Of a stretch of DNA of 31,965 nucleotides, positions 20,550 to 30,289 are shown in pieces. Numbering within the stretch: position 1 is the first letter of the stretch; each line of letters starts with the position of its first letter. This DNA is from Priapulus caudatus. Taxonomy: Eukaryota; Priapulida; Priapulimorpha; Priapulimorphida; Priapulidae. The position numbers and the translations under genes are program-made. The stretch is taken from assembly GCF_000485595.1 (NCBI RefSeq), contig NW_014577481.1, positions 1-31,965 on the forward strand, given 5' to 3'. The notes beneath the pieces were generated by a model. The model was given only the letters and a program-made list of their open reading frames with translations. It was not told the origin of the DNA and did not search any database.

Positions 20550-21645
20550 CTAATTGCTTGTGATCACGCCGGAGCATCGTTCGCGGTCGCGACAGCCCTC
20601 CCTATTGTTTGTGATCAGCCCATAGCATCGCTCGGCATCGCACACCCCATTGCTGGTGATCACACCGCGGCCGTAGCATCGTTCGCTCGCAGACAGTCCT
20701 CCCTATTGCTGGATCACCCGTACATCGCTCGCAGAGTCGCACACACGTAGCTCCCTATTGTTTGTGATCACCCCGTAGCATGGTTCGGCTCGCACAGCCC
20801 TCCCTATTGTTGTGATCACCCTAGCATGCCTTCGCCTCCGGGCACACCCTCCCTATTGGCTGTGATGCACCGTAGCATCGCTCGCTCGCACACCCTCCTA
20901 TGCTGTGATCACCCTCGTAGGCATCGCTCGCTCGCGACACCCCCTATTTGCTGTGAGCACCCGTACCAGGTTCGCTCGCACACCCTCCCTATTGTTGTGA
21001 ATCACCCCGTATGCAATGTTCAGCTCTCAATCCGATCGGTGGGACACCCCTCCTAATTGCTCGTGATCACCTCGTAGCATGTTGCACTCTTCATACACCC
21101 CCTATTGCTGTGATCACACGTACATCGTTCACTTCGCGACCCCTCCCTATGCTGTGATCACCTCGTACAATGCTCGCCTCGCACGACCCTCCGCCTATTG
21201 TCTGTGATCACCCGTAGCAATGCTTCGCTGCGCACACCCTCCCTATTGCTGTGATCAACACCGTAGCAATCGCTCGCGTCGCACAGCCCCCCTATGTGCT
21301 GTGGATCACCCGTAGCATCGCTCGCTCGCGACGCCCTCCCTATTGCTGTGATCACACCGTAGCTAATGTCGCTCGCACACCCTCTCCTATTGCTGTGATC
21401 ACCCGTAGCATGGTTCGCTCGCAACACCCTCCCTNNNNNNNNNNGCTCGCACGCCCTCCCTATTGCTGTGATCACCCGTAGCATCGTTCGCTCGCACGCC
21501 CTCCCTATTGCTGTGATCACCCGTAGCATCGCTCGCTCGCACACCCTCCCTATTGCTGTGATCACCCGTAGCATCGCTCGCACACACGCCCTCTCTATTG
21601 CTGTGATCACCCGTAGCATCGTTCGCTCGCACACCCTGCCGTCTT
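20550..21645. repeat. 45-bp minisatellite, about 24 copies
   Basis: The unit consists of CCTCCCTATTGCTGTGATCA, then CCCGTAGCATCGTTC, then GCTCGCACGC. Right of the N gap the units are exactly 45 bp and almost identical; left of it they carry many indels. Because 45 is divisible by three, several frames stay open across the clean part and give repeated 15-residue peptides (e.g. GRACERTMLRVITAI). The last residues of the 818-codon gene read into the first unit. Confidence 0.9.
21435..21444. other. Assembly gap (10 N)
   Basis: Ten N bases inside the 45-bp array. The true length of the array is unknown. Confidence 0.99.
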
Positions 21646-24063
21646 GCTGCGCTCGACATTGACGCTGCCGCCCCACAGCGCGGGCACGAGGCCACGGCCG
21701 CCGCCGCCGCCGCCATCTGACCGCCGTCTCTTCCACGGCGAGTCATCAAACGCCTCCGCTAACTTCCGCTTCTTCAGCGGGTTGCAAGGCGACGCGGCGG
21801 CGGCGGCGGCGGCGGGCGTTTCCGCGGCGACGCGCACCGTCTCTGCCTCCTGCCGCCAGCGCATCGCAAACTGCTTCATGCGCGGCGCGGACGACTGCGG
21901 GATGCTGCCCCTCGTCGCCGGGGGCGACGCGCGCGCCGCGATGGCGCCCCCTCTCTCGTCTGTCCGCCTCTCGTCGCCGTGGCGCTTGTGAGGCGTGGAG
22001 GTTCGCACGGGGGCGGCGACGACCGCGGGCGGGGCGTCGGTTGCCGCGGCGACGCGACGACCTCCATCAAGACTAGCGCCGCCGCCGCCGCCACTGCCGC
22101 CGCCGCCGCCGTTCTCCTTAGGACAAAGTGAAGGTATTATACCGTTCCTCGACCTCCTCCCCGCCTCCTCCCTCGTCCCGGCATGTGCGGGGGCGGGCGG
22201 GGGGTCGGGAAGCTGCACGATGCGCAGGCCGGGAAGGTCTACGAGGATGTTTAGCTCCGTGCAAATGTTCTTGATCTCCTCCATCGAGGAAGATGTGGTC
22301 GTGTTCTCCCGCGAACCTCCCCCGCCGCCGCCGCCGCCGCCGTCAGACGCCTCTACCGCATCTTCGTCGATAACGAGCCGCGAACTCGTGTCGTCCGAGT
22401 CGTCGTCGCCGCGGCGACGCGCTGCAGCCGGCCGCACGAGCGAGGTTTCGCCGCTCCCTCGCTCCCCCGGCGCCCTCTCGCCTTTCAGACTGCGCAGCAC
22501 GTCGTTGCTCCCTCGCTCGACGCAGCCCGATAGCGGCGCCCTCTCCAGTTTCACGCGCAACGCGGCGTCGTCGTCGCCGGTCCACCGCTCGACCGGCGGC
22601 GCCTTCTCGCGTTTCACGCGTGCCACGTCGCCGCTGCCCCGCTCCGCCGACGCCCTCTTCGCCTCGTTCGTCCGCATCATCGCGCAGAGCGTCGCGATGG
22701 CTTCCTCATCGCCGCCGGGCAGTGGCGCCACCGCGTGGCAGAGCGCGACGTCGGACAGCCTGACGAGCGGTTCGCGGCGAGCGAGACGCGTGAGCAGGCC
22801 CGCGCGCCGGCACACGGCGTTGATGCGCGAGCGCTGAGCGTCCGACAGCTCGGCCTCGACCGCCGGCATCATGTGTGCGAAGGGGCTGCTGCCGAGGCAG
22901 GACCGCGGCACGTACCTCACCACCTCCACCTCCGCCGTCTCCGCGTCTCCGAACGAGAGAAAGGGCACGACGCTGCCGGCGGCGCCGCCGACGTGCACCC
23001 ACCCCGCGCCGCCCCCGCCGCCACCCTCCTGCTGCCGCCACCGCACGTGCGCGCAGAAGCGTATCGCGTCGTCGAGCGGCGTGAGGTGGTCGTCGCGCGA
23101 GAACGCGAACGTCGCCCGCATCGCGTCGTTGAGGGCGGCGAGCTCTGCGTCGCCGACGCAGTAGAAGGGGACGGAGCAGGAGGTGCCGGCCTCCTCGAGG
23201 AAGCGCAGGCTGTACTCGCGGCGCAGCACGTGCTGCAGGTAGCGGATGCTCGTCATCGCGACGCCGTGGCGCGTCACGCACGGGAACCGCGCCCCGCCCG
23301 CGTCCGCCACCGCGTAGAAGAACGCCGCCGACGACGACGACTCCTCGCGCGGCCGGCGCGACGGCGGCGCCCCCGCGTCGTACGCCGGCGCCGGGGACGT
23401 CACCGCGGCGACGGCGTTGTGGTAGGCGTGCGTCTGTGGCACGAGGCCCGGCGCGGGGCTGGCCATCATCGCCGGCTGCTGCTGCGTCCCCACCGCCGCC
23501 GCCGCCCCGCTGTGCACGCCCGCGCGCTGGTACCCCGCCGCCATCGCTGCTACGAAACCCGGCGACACCTGCCGCTGCTGCCAGGGGACGCCGTACTGCG
23601 GGAAGCCTGCAGGCCGCGGCGGCGGCGGAGGGATGGGTTCGTTGCGGATGCGCGCGATCCAGTCGTCGACGAGTCGCTGCTGCACGAGCCCGTTGCCGTG
23701 GGCAAAGGCGGGATTCATCAGCTGCTGGATGAGGTTGTCGGGCGCGTAGGGATGCGCCGCGAAGCTGCCGAAGCCTCCTCTCGTCGCCGCGGCAACCGCG
23801 TCACCGCCGCCGCCTTGCAGCCTCACGGACATCTCCACCTGCATGGTGCTGCCGCGCTGTGGGGGACCGGGCGACGCATTCCCGTACGCCGGCGCCACCG
23901 CGTTGCGAGCCGCCAGGGGGCGCTGGCAGTGCTTCGACGCGGGGACGGGGTCGTCCGAGGCGACACACGGCGAAGAGCCATCGTCGGGAAGCTGCACCTG
24001 CAGTCTGCGTTTGATCAGCTGCTGCACTTGAATGTAGTTCAGATCTCTCTGTTCGGTCTGCAT
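21607..24063 (-). CDS. Putative nuclear protein, 818 codons, G/C-rich, unrecognised
   Basis: One uninterrupted minus-strand frame in very GC-rich DNA. It starts at ATG 24063 (MQTEQRDLNYIQVQQLIKRR), after a GA-rich leader. Residues 1-255 are rich in Pro, Ala and Gln. Residues about 258-320 (from FPCVTRHGVAMTSIRYLQ) and 383-445 (VVRYVPRS to LVRLSDVALC) look structured, and by eye resemble each other and the SKI/SNO/DAC fold. Between and after them are Gly runs and acidic/serine stretches. A further helical patch, MEEIKNICTELNILV, lies near 593. Near 764-782 a bipartite nuclear signal reads KKRKLAEAF..SPWKRRR. The last ten residues come from a 45-bp minisatellite unit, so the true end may be changed by splicing or the nearby gap. 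A nuclear regulator is inferred, not shown. Confidence 0.65.
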   Translation of the reverse strand: MQTEQRDLNYIQVQQLIKRRLQVQLPDDGSSPCVASDDPVPASKHCQRPLAARNAVAPAYGNASPGPPQRGSTMQVEMSVRLQGGGGDAVAAATRGGFGSFAAHPYAPDNLIQQLMNPAFAHGNGLVQQRLVDDWIARIRNEPIPPPPPRPAGFPQYGVPWQQRQVSPGFVAAMAAGYQRAGVHSGAAAAVGTQQQPAMMASPAPGLVPQTHAYHNAVAAVTSPAPAYDAGAPPSRRPREESSSSAAFFYAVADAGGARFPCVTRHGVAMTSIRYLQHVLRREYSLRFLEEAGTSCSVPFYCVGDAELAALNDAMRATFAFSRDDHLTPLDDAIRFCAHVRWRQQEGGGGGGAGWVHVGGAAGSVVPFLSFGDAETAEVEVVRYVPRSCLGSSPFAHMMPAVEAELSDAQRSRINAVCRRAGLLTRLARREPLVRLSDVALCHAVAPLPGGDEEAIATLCAMMRTNEAKRASAERGSGDVARVKREKAPPVERWTGDDDAALRVKLERAPLSGCVERGSNDVLRSLKGERAPGERGSGETSLVRPAAARRRGDDDSDDTSSRLVIDEDAVEASDGGGGGGGGGSRENTTTSSSMEEIKNICTELNILVDLPGLRIVQLPDPPPAPAHAGTREEAGRRSRNGIIPSLCPKENGGGGGSGGGGGASLDGGRRVAAATDAPPAVVAAPVRTSTPHKRHGDERRTDERGGAIAARASPPATRGSIPQSSAPRMKQFAMRWRQEAETVRVAAETPAAAAAAASPCNPLKKRKLAEAFDDSPWKRRRSDGGGGGGRGLVPALWGGSVNVERSKTAGCASERCYG

Positions 24064-24065
24064 CG

Positions 24066-24089
24066 CTCTCTCTCTCTCTCGCGTGCGCG

Positions 24090-24134
<45 letters not shown>

Positions 24135-24158
24135 GGGAACTGACTCTCTCTCTCTCTC
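24066..24158. repeat. (TC)n microsatellite in the 5' leader region
   Basis: CTCTCT runs interrupted by GCGTGCGCGCTGA and, just right of the end, GACGGGAACTGA. On the gene's own strand this is a GAGA tract just upstream of the ATG at 24063. Confidence 0.95.
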
Positions 24159-24255
24159 ACGGGAGCCGACTTGTGCTGTCCAGAAAGACTCGGAGCGAGA
24201 TTCGCTCAATGTTTTCACCTGGATAAAGAAAGGAGAAGACGTCACCGCGTGGTCG

Positions 24256-24269
24256 GTAGCCATGGCAAC
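24256..24269. promoter_or_regulatory. RFX X-box (GTAGCCATGGCAAC)
   Basis: Exact fit to GTNRCC-N2-RGYAAC. It lies about 190 bp upstream of the 818-codon gene's start, inside the same GC-rich island. RFX factors bind such sites near ciliary and other genes. The match is seen directly; function is inference. Confidence 0.6.
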
Positions 24270-24418
24270 GAAGCGCAGTGTGGCAGGGCGACTTTCGGCA
24301 ACACACTGTCTTGCCTTTGTCACGGGTTGTTAATTGTGTGCAGCCGAATTCGTAATACGTCCAGGAAAGCAAACATAATGGCAGGATATTCGATATACAG
24401 AATAGGAGCGCTGGGAAA

Positions 24419-24426
24419 TGACGTCA
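24419..24426. promoter_or_regulatory. CRE (TGACGTCA)
   Basis: Perfect palindromic CREB/ATF site about 355 bp upstream of the 818-codon gene. Confidence 0.5.
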
Positions 24427-24469
24427 TAGCACGGTTGCTTAGCGCTAGTTGAAAGATTGTGCGACAGGG

Positions 24470-25200
24470 CAAACGCAACGCGGGAACAATAGACAATATT
24501 ACCGACAATATTAGCATCATTCACCTACCTCACCCCCACGGTTCGTATGAACATAAACATTATTAAACACGTTCCCCGCGGAGTCAGCTCGTGGGGACAA
24601 TCAAAACGCACCCACGCGGATCCACGAGTCAGCTCGTGGATAGATTATTGGTTTTTGTTACTCTGATTTCCAACAGATGGCAGGCACTACCTACCTATAA
24701 ATTAAACAGGGACAGTCTATATTACCCCAGTCTATATGTCACATTTCTTACTGGAAAAACTGTCGAATGATATCATAATAAAATTCGTGAAAAACCACAG
24801 CTGCAGTGGCATTTGAGACGAAAATGCACGAAATGTCCGTTTTTTTCCTGTTGTCATATCAACACATTATTATGAAGAGGAACGATTTTCATACTATTTG
24901 AACGTGTAAGGGTGAGGTAACACTCATGCAGAGTGAATGTGTCAGTTTGGTTAACTTTCCTGCAAAGGAAATGTTAAAAAGTGAAAACGCGGTAAAAACC
25001 CGAAAATCCCAGCGTAGGGCGGTAGGTGCGTTGTTAACACCAGCAGCGTTGAACGTGTTAACGTGCACCACAGGTGACTAACGAACCGGCACAGGTGGCG
25101 AGAATCTCAACAAGTGCCGCAGAGCGACAGCGCTCAACTGACGTGTACTACAGTCTACTGTAGCCAGGTATTCTTCTGATAAACTCACTGGCAACCGAAT
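24470..25200. other. Non-coding stretch
   Basis: No gene is supported. The word AGTCAGCTCGTGG occurs twice (about 24581 and 24627); the second lies in a perfect 7-bp inverted repeat, TCCACGAgtcagcTCGTGGA, at 24621-24640. A GCCGCAGAGCGACA word near 25114 matches one at 13595. Confidence 0.5.
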
Positions 25201-25430
25201 CAAGCACGTACACGCTGGTACACGCACGTACACGCGGGTACACGCACGTACACGCATGTACACGAGGGTACACGCACGTGCACGTACGTACACGCGTGTG
25301 CACGCGGGCACACGCACGTACACGCACGTACACGAGGGTACACGCACGTACACGCGGGTACACGCACATACACGCAGATACACGCACGTACACGCGGGTA
25401 CACGCACGTACATGCGGGTACACGCACGTA
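25201..25430. repeat. 10-bp minisatellite, about 23 copies, alternating purine-pyrimidine
   Basis: Ten-base units CACGCACGTA and CACGCGGGTA, often alternating, run without indels for about 230 bp. CACGCACGTA alternates pyrimidine and purine at every position. Frames across it give T/Y/R/V/H repeats on either strand with no sign of being a gene. Confidence 0.92.
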
Positions 25431-26194
25431 TATGGAAAGCGGTTTGAGCCAATATTCGAAAAACCTGGTTTTAGGACGTAAAACCTAGTTTATGACCGTA
25501 AAACCTAGTTTATCGACGTAAACCCGGGTTTTAGGACGTAAAACCGAGTTTATCGGCCGATATTGATAGTTTAATTTGATAAACCTGGTTTTAGAACGTA
25601 AAACCTAGTTTTGCGACTGTAAAACCTAGTTTTACGAACGAAAAACCGGGTTTTAGGACGTAAAACCGACTTTATCGAATTAAACTAGCAATATCGGCCG
25701 ATAAACTCGGTTTTACGTCCTAAAACCTGGTTTTAAGTCCTAAAACCAGGTTTTACGTCGTAAAACCTAGTAGGTTTTACAATCGTAAAACTATGTTTTA
25801 CGTTTTAAAAATCTATTTTTAGATTCGTATAACCGGGTTTTACGACCGTAAAACCTAGTTTTACGACGTAAAACCAGGTTTTAGGACGTAAAACCGAGTT
25901 TATCGGCCGATATTGCTAGTTTAATTCGATAAAGTCGGTTTTACGTTCTAAAACCCGGTTTTTCGTTCGTAAAACTAGGTTTTACAGTCGCAAAACTAGG
26001 TTTTACGTTCTAAAACCAGGTTTATCAAATTAAACTATCAATATCGGCCGATAAACTCGGTTTTACGTCCTAAAACCCGGTTTTATGTCAATAAACTGGG
26101 TTTTACGGTCGTAAAACTAGGTTTTACGGTCATAAACTAGGTTTTACATTCTAAAACCAGGTTTTTCGAATATTGGCACAAACTGCTTTCCATA
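25431..26194. mobile_element. 764-bp palindromic MITE-like element of TAAAACCTAGTTTTA units
   Basis: The ends TATGGAAAGC and GCTTTCCATA begin inverted repeats of about 37 bp that continue through CCAATATTCGAAAAACCTGG. A TA at each end could be a target duplication, as for Tc1/mariner elements. The interior is almost wholly built of about 20-bp, self-complementary units (TAAAACCTAGTTTTACGACG and variants), broken by GATAAACTCGG and GGCCGATATTG segments that also occur as inverted pairs. No coding capacity. Confidence 0.8.
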
Positions 26195-26226
26195 CACATA
26201 CCGTACCCCCCCTTCCTTTTCTTTTT

Positions 26227-26380
26227 CCCATTTCCTATTTAGACTTTTAAAATAGGAAACGAAACAGAAACCCATTTCCCATTTCCTATTTAGACTTTTA
26301 AAATAGGAAACGGATCAGAAACCCATTTCCCATTTCCTATTTAGACTTTTAAAATAGGAAACGGATCAGAAACCCATTTC
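26227..26380. repeat. Three tandem 51-bp units, each a hairpin
   Basis: Units begin at 26227, 26278 and 26329 with CCCATTTCCTATTTAG and contain TTTCCTATTT paired with AAAATAGGAAA. The second and third copies are almost identical; the first differs at a few bases. Confidence 0.9.
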
Positions 26381-26549
26381 ATATTTTCAACGTCAAATGG
26401 GAAAACAAACTAATGGTATGTACCGTGGTTTGACTTCGTCAGCCGAGCTAAAAAGGGAAAAAGCAAAAGATTTGTGCCACGCAGCTGCATGACTCTCATT
26501 GCAAAGATCGACTCACGTCGTTCTATTCGTCGCCTGTCACCCACTTTCC

Positions 26550-26550
<1 letters not shown>

Positions 26551-26595
<45 letters not shown>
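26551..26595. repeat. (TC)n microsatellite
   Basis: About 22 perfect TC dinucleotides at the 3' side of the intact small gene copy. Confidence 0.95.
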
Positions 26596-26596
<1 letters not shown>

Positions 26597-26801
26597 AGTC
26601 ATCACCCACATCACAATAGAGTCATCACACACGTTAACAGAAGTCATCACACACAATCAACGGATGTCACGGCACGATACGAAAGTCAACACGCACGCAC
26701 GCACGCGCACACAGACGCACGCGCACACAGACGCACGCACGCGCGCGCACGGTAATAGACAGGGAGAGGGAAGACGCGCACCCTTGCTTCCTCCCCCCGC
26801 A

Positions 26802-27620
26802 TCACGACGGTCCCTTGTTGATGAGTTTCTTCAGTCTGGAGAACGCCTGCTGCAGACCAGCCAGCGGCACGGCGAGGCCAGAGAACGTGTCCGCCGACTG
26901 CTGCATGCGACCGCACACCGCCGCAAGATGGCCGACGTCCATGCGCACGAGGTCGACGCCGGATGCGGCCGCCAGGTGGCGCCCGAACGTCGCGACGTCG
27001 ACGCGCGAGAACTGCAGCAGCGCCACCTCGACGGGAACGAGCATGTCGTCGCGGTAACAGAACGGCGCGCGGTTCACACATATCAGCGGCATGTCGTTCG
27101 CGCGAAACTTCACGACCTCGGCGCGGAATGGGGGTGGGCCGTCGTCGTTGCTCCGCACAGGGGTCTTTTCCGCGGTCGCGCCGCTGTCACCCGGCGATTC
27201 TCCCTCGGTCGCTCTCCTGGGCTCCGCGTTTCCGGGGTGGCCGCCACGAGTCGTCGTTTCCGCGACGACGCCGTTGCGATGCGAAGCAATCGCATTCGTT
27301 TCCGCGGCGGCGTTGTCGTCGGACGCAGCGTCAACCGTTCCCGCGCCGTCGTCATGACGACGCGACGACTCCCTCGCATCCGCGTCCGGAAATTTACCGG
27401 GAAGCGCGGCGGCGGTGGCGGCGGCGGTCGCGTCTACGACGTTGCCGGGATCGACCACACCCTCCAAGTTTCCGTGACGAACCTGAACCGCGGTTCTAAC
27501 GCTGCCGCCGCTATTTTCGGGAGCATCGGTGACGAGGTCGACGACAGTTCTGCTCACATCGACGCTGGTGGTCCCGTCGCTCATGTACCACTCCTCCTCC
27601 TCCTCCATGACCGTCTTCAT
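26802..27620 (-). CDS. Small duplicated gene, intact copy, 268-272 codons, unrecognised
   Basis: Intact minus-strand frame ending at TGA 26802-26804. Three starts are possible: ATG 27620 (MKTVMEEEEE), ATG 27608 (MEEEEEWY, the best context, with G at -3 and G at +4), and ATG 27584 (MSDGTT), the only one conserved in the broken copy at 18982-20041. Residues 1-170 are acidic and Ala/Gly/Asp-rich and probably disordered. Residues about 177-240 look folded: MPLICVNRAPFCYRDD, VPVEVALLQF, ATFGRHLAAAS and MDVGHLAAVCGRM. A helical tail ends FSRLKKLINKG. By eye the folded part resembles the two structured parts of the 818-codon protein and, weakly, SKI/SNO/DAC domains. It lies downstream of, and on the same strand as, the 1.1-kb block. 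No function is assigned. Confidence 0.65.
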   Translation of the reverse strand: MKTVMEEEEEWYMSDGTTSVDVSRTVVDLVTDAPENSGGSVRTAVQVRHGNLEGVVDPGNVVDATAAATAAALPGKFPDADARESSRRHDDGAGTVDAASDDNAAAETNAIASHRNGVVAETTTRGGHPGNAEPRRATEGESPGDSGATAEKTPVRSNDDGPPPFRAEVVKFRANDMPLICVNRAPFCYRDDMLVPVEVALLQFSRVDVATFGRHLAAASGVDLVRMDVGHLAAVCGRMQQSADTFSGLAVPLAGLQQAFSRLKKLINKGPS

Positions 27621-28675
27621 TCGATCTCCATCAGTAAAAATGACATATAGTTTATATACGTAAATCGTGGTAAATACATTAAAAACGCATTATTTTATTA
27701 AAAATCCCCATATTTACTTATAAAACATTCAAGAGATGGCGCTGTGGCATGTAAACATTGGCTCCGAACATTCCAACCTCTGTCGTGCAGTGTGCTGTTT
27801 TGCTGAAAATGTGAAATGTTCAATGAATGACGCACTCGTTCACTTCCGACAGCGAGTGAAAATGCAGAAAATTCTCCTCTTCGTTGCGAAATGCATCGGC
27901 CGGGCATTTCATTATTTACGAAAAGTAAACAGGCTGGCGAAAGACAGTAGGTACAGGAACTGGTCACGTCGGTGACGCCCCATTTATGCCCATCAACGAA
28001 GAAGGCGGGGCTTATTCTGATTACGGAGATGCGAAAATGCAACAGAAGGACGTAGCGCAGTGCGCTAAACAGCGTGTTATTTTCGTATTTGTGCCAAACT
28101 CTATCGTAGGAAACCGTTCTAGCCTAGCAGAATGCCCTATAGTTCCTGAGATCGGCGATTTGGTGCTCTTATGGTATTAACCTGGGTTGGGTTAGGTGCA
28201 GTAGTAAGCATATATGTATAGGTTACAAATAGTAGGTTGCGTGTGCGATGTAGACGCGTGTTAGTTTAGGAATATTAGTCTAGACAGGGGTGCAGACCGG
28301 GTACATACATGTGCGAACGTATGGTACGTGCGGTGTGCGGGTGGTGTGTGTGGTGTGTGTGTGTAGTTCGTTATAACTTAGAACAGTAAAAGCGCTAGTA
28401 TAGGCAGTTGTATGTATGATTATTTAGGCAGGGTGAAGTTGTGTGATTGGTTAGGAGTTCGGACTTGTTTGTGATTGGTGGAGAGTTTGCATAAAAATAG
28501 AAATTTGAAGAAAGGTCGGCAGTTCAGTACGTTCTGGCATTCTGGGTGTTAGCGCGTACCGTTAGAGACTGTATTAGTTGTAAACAATATATTCTTTTAG
28601 TGAACACAAAATTTATACTTCGTCTTTGATTATTTTACTCTAAATTATTTCATTCAAATCTTGGTGTAACTTCAG
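27607..28675 (+). repeat. 1.1-kb duplicated block, copy B
   Basis: Partner of the block at 12390-13494, colinear over its length. Here it lies directly upstream of the intact small gene (minus strand), so it probably holds that gene's leader and promoter. It also has plus-strand core-promoter-like motifs: ATTGG at 28446 and 28474 and GCATAAAAATAG at 28489-28500. Homology stops at GGTGTAACTTCA, ending near 28675. Confidence 0.8.
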
Positions 28676-30289
28676 CCCAATTTCCCGACTGGAGGCGAAA
28701 GTCACCTGATGCGCTATGTCTCCTATTTATTCGAGGACGATGGGGCAGATCGTTATACAATTATAATTTGTGGTGCGCTTAGAATGAACAACTTACGAGA
28801 TTGCGATTAGAGAGAGGAACTTCACAAAATCGATCTCCTCTCTCTCATCATCGCCGTAGCATCTCACCTATAATGGTGTCTGTTGAAGAAAGCACTTAAA
28901 CTTGATGTGCTATTGGACAAGCAATTGTGTGAAAAGACGACATGCATGACCTGGATGTATATATATATGTATATATATATATATATATATCAAGAGTCTA
29001 TAATAGATATATATATGGAGCAACGACATTCGTTATGACTGTTTGCTCTCAATAGCAGTGGGAGGTTCAACAACACTTGTAATAAGAAATTGATCTCTTC
29101 ATGCAGAGGCTAGTTTCATACTGCTCGTGAGTCATTACTTGAAAGCGCATATAATTATATATTTCTCCCCTCGTTATCACGCAGATAGGTCACGCGGATT
29201 TCACACTCGCCGACACTCGATTACCGGTTATATAGCTACTAGTAGTTATATATCTACTTATATATCTCTTGTGCAACCAGCATATCAGCTGGGGAAATGA
29301 CTGGTCTGGATTAAAAATATCGCCACCAGGCGACATCTGGCGGTAGGAATTTGGTTCAATCTGGCGAGACATTGCAATATCCTTATTTCGTTGCCAAAAT
29401 ACTCGTGACTAAGTTCTCCCTACACAATAAAGATTTTTAACAAAATACTAGTTCTTGTGGCATTTACTGGGAATGCGTAAAACAGATCGTTAAACAGATT
29501 CAAACCTGTTCTTCAGTAGATGGAAAATCGGGAAATATTTATTGCCTTTTAATGATTAATACCAGGCACTGCAACAGCATCGCAGTAACCTAAACAAATT
29601 CTTTGGGGTTGGGCACTGCTACGTCACCCGAGTAGTGCCAAGCAACGCCTTTTTATGGTTTCGTGAAATATCCCTAGAGAACAAGATAAGCCTGGATACA
29701 GACGCTTCCACGGCGTAACCGCGACCTAATCCAGACTCCTGATTAACATCAAGCCTTTATACGTATTCTTAATAACACGGGATGTGGGACTGTTAAGGTT
29801 TACCACCCATTGTGGTCGTTTCCGATCCCTCCCAACCACCCACCCACTCTACACCCCCACACACCTTTCATCGGTGGAAATTAAGCAGGTGTGGAATAGC
29901 TCGCGATCTCACTCGTTGATATTTACAGAGCGCTTGCAGCGCCTCTGGCGTGACGACCGTAGATTGACGGTGATTTATATTTGTTGGTGCTACCCTGACC
30001 CACTTTTACACTACTCTCATGTCCGTCGCATGTGACGGGGGGAGATAGGGGGTACCGCTATAGGGGATAACGCGGGAAGTGTATTCGTGAAATGGACAAT
30101 AATGCAGTAATAGCGAGAGATGGGAAGTGAAATGCTAATCCGAGTGCAACGAAGTTAATGCGCCCGTAGAATGTCTGATTGTCTCGTAGCTAGTAGCTTG
30201 TTTGGATAGTGTATGTCCTGTGTGAGCCTGTTAAAGCCATACATATAGTGGCGCTATATGACGCTTGTCACGTTAAATTAAAAATTAAA
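28676..30289. other. Non-coding stretch
   Basis: No gene is supported. A (TA)n tract lies near 28958-28990. A perfect short inverted pair, GGCACT..AGTGCC, lies at about 29610-29639. The 83-codon plus-strand frame at 29784-30035 has no domain or splice context. Confidence 0.5.

Noticed and set aside
20550-21645. CRISPR-like array
   Set aside because: The 45-bp units are contiguous without unique spacers, so this is a minisatellite in a eukaryotic genome.
22735-24093. 452-codon plus-strand frame opposite the 818-codon gene
   Set aside because: It is an Arg/Ala/His-rich shadow produced by high GC content; the minus-strand frame has the nuclear signal and helix patterns.
18982-27620. Endogenous DNA-virus origin of the GC-rich locus
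   Set aside because: High GC, repeats and CRE sites recalled a viral immediate-early region, but no structural or replication gene of any virus was recognised, so this is not claimed.
26664-27650. 328-codon plus-strand frame opposite the small gene
   Set aside because: Arg/Val/His-rich shadow frame; the minus-strand frame is the one with a folded-looking end and a start conserved in the second copy.
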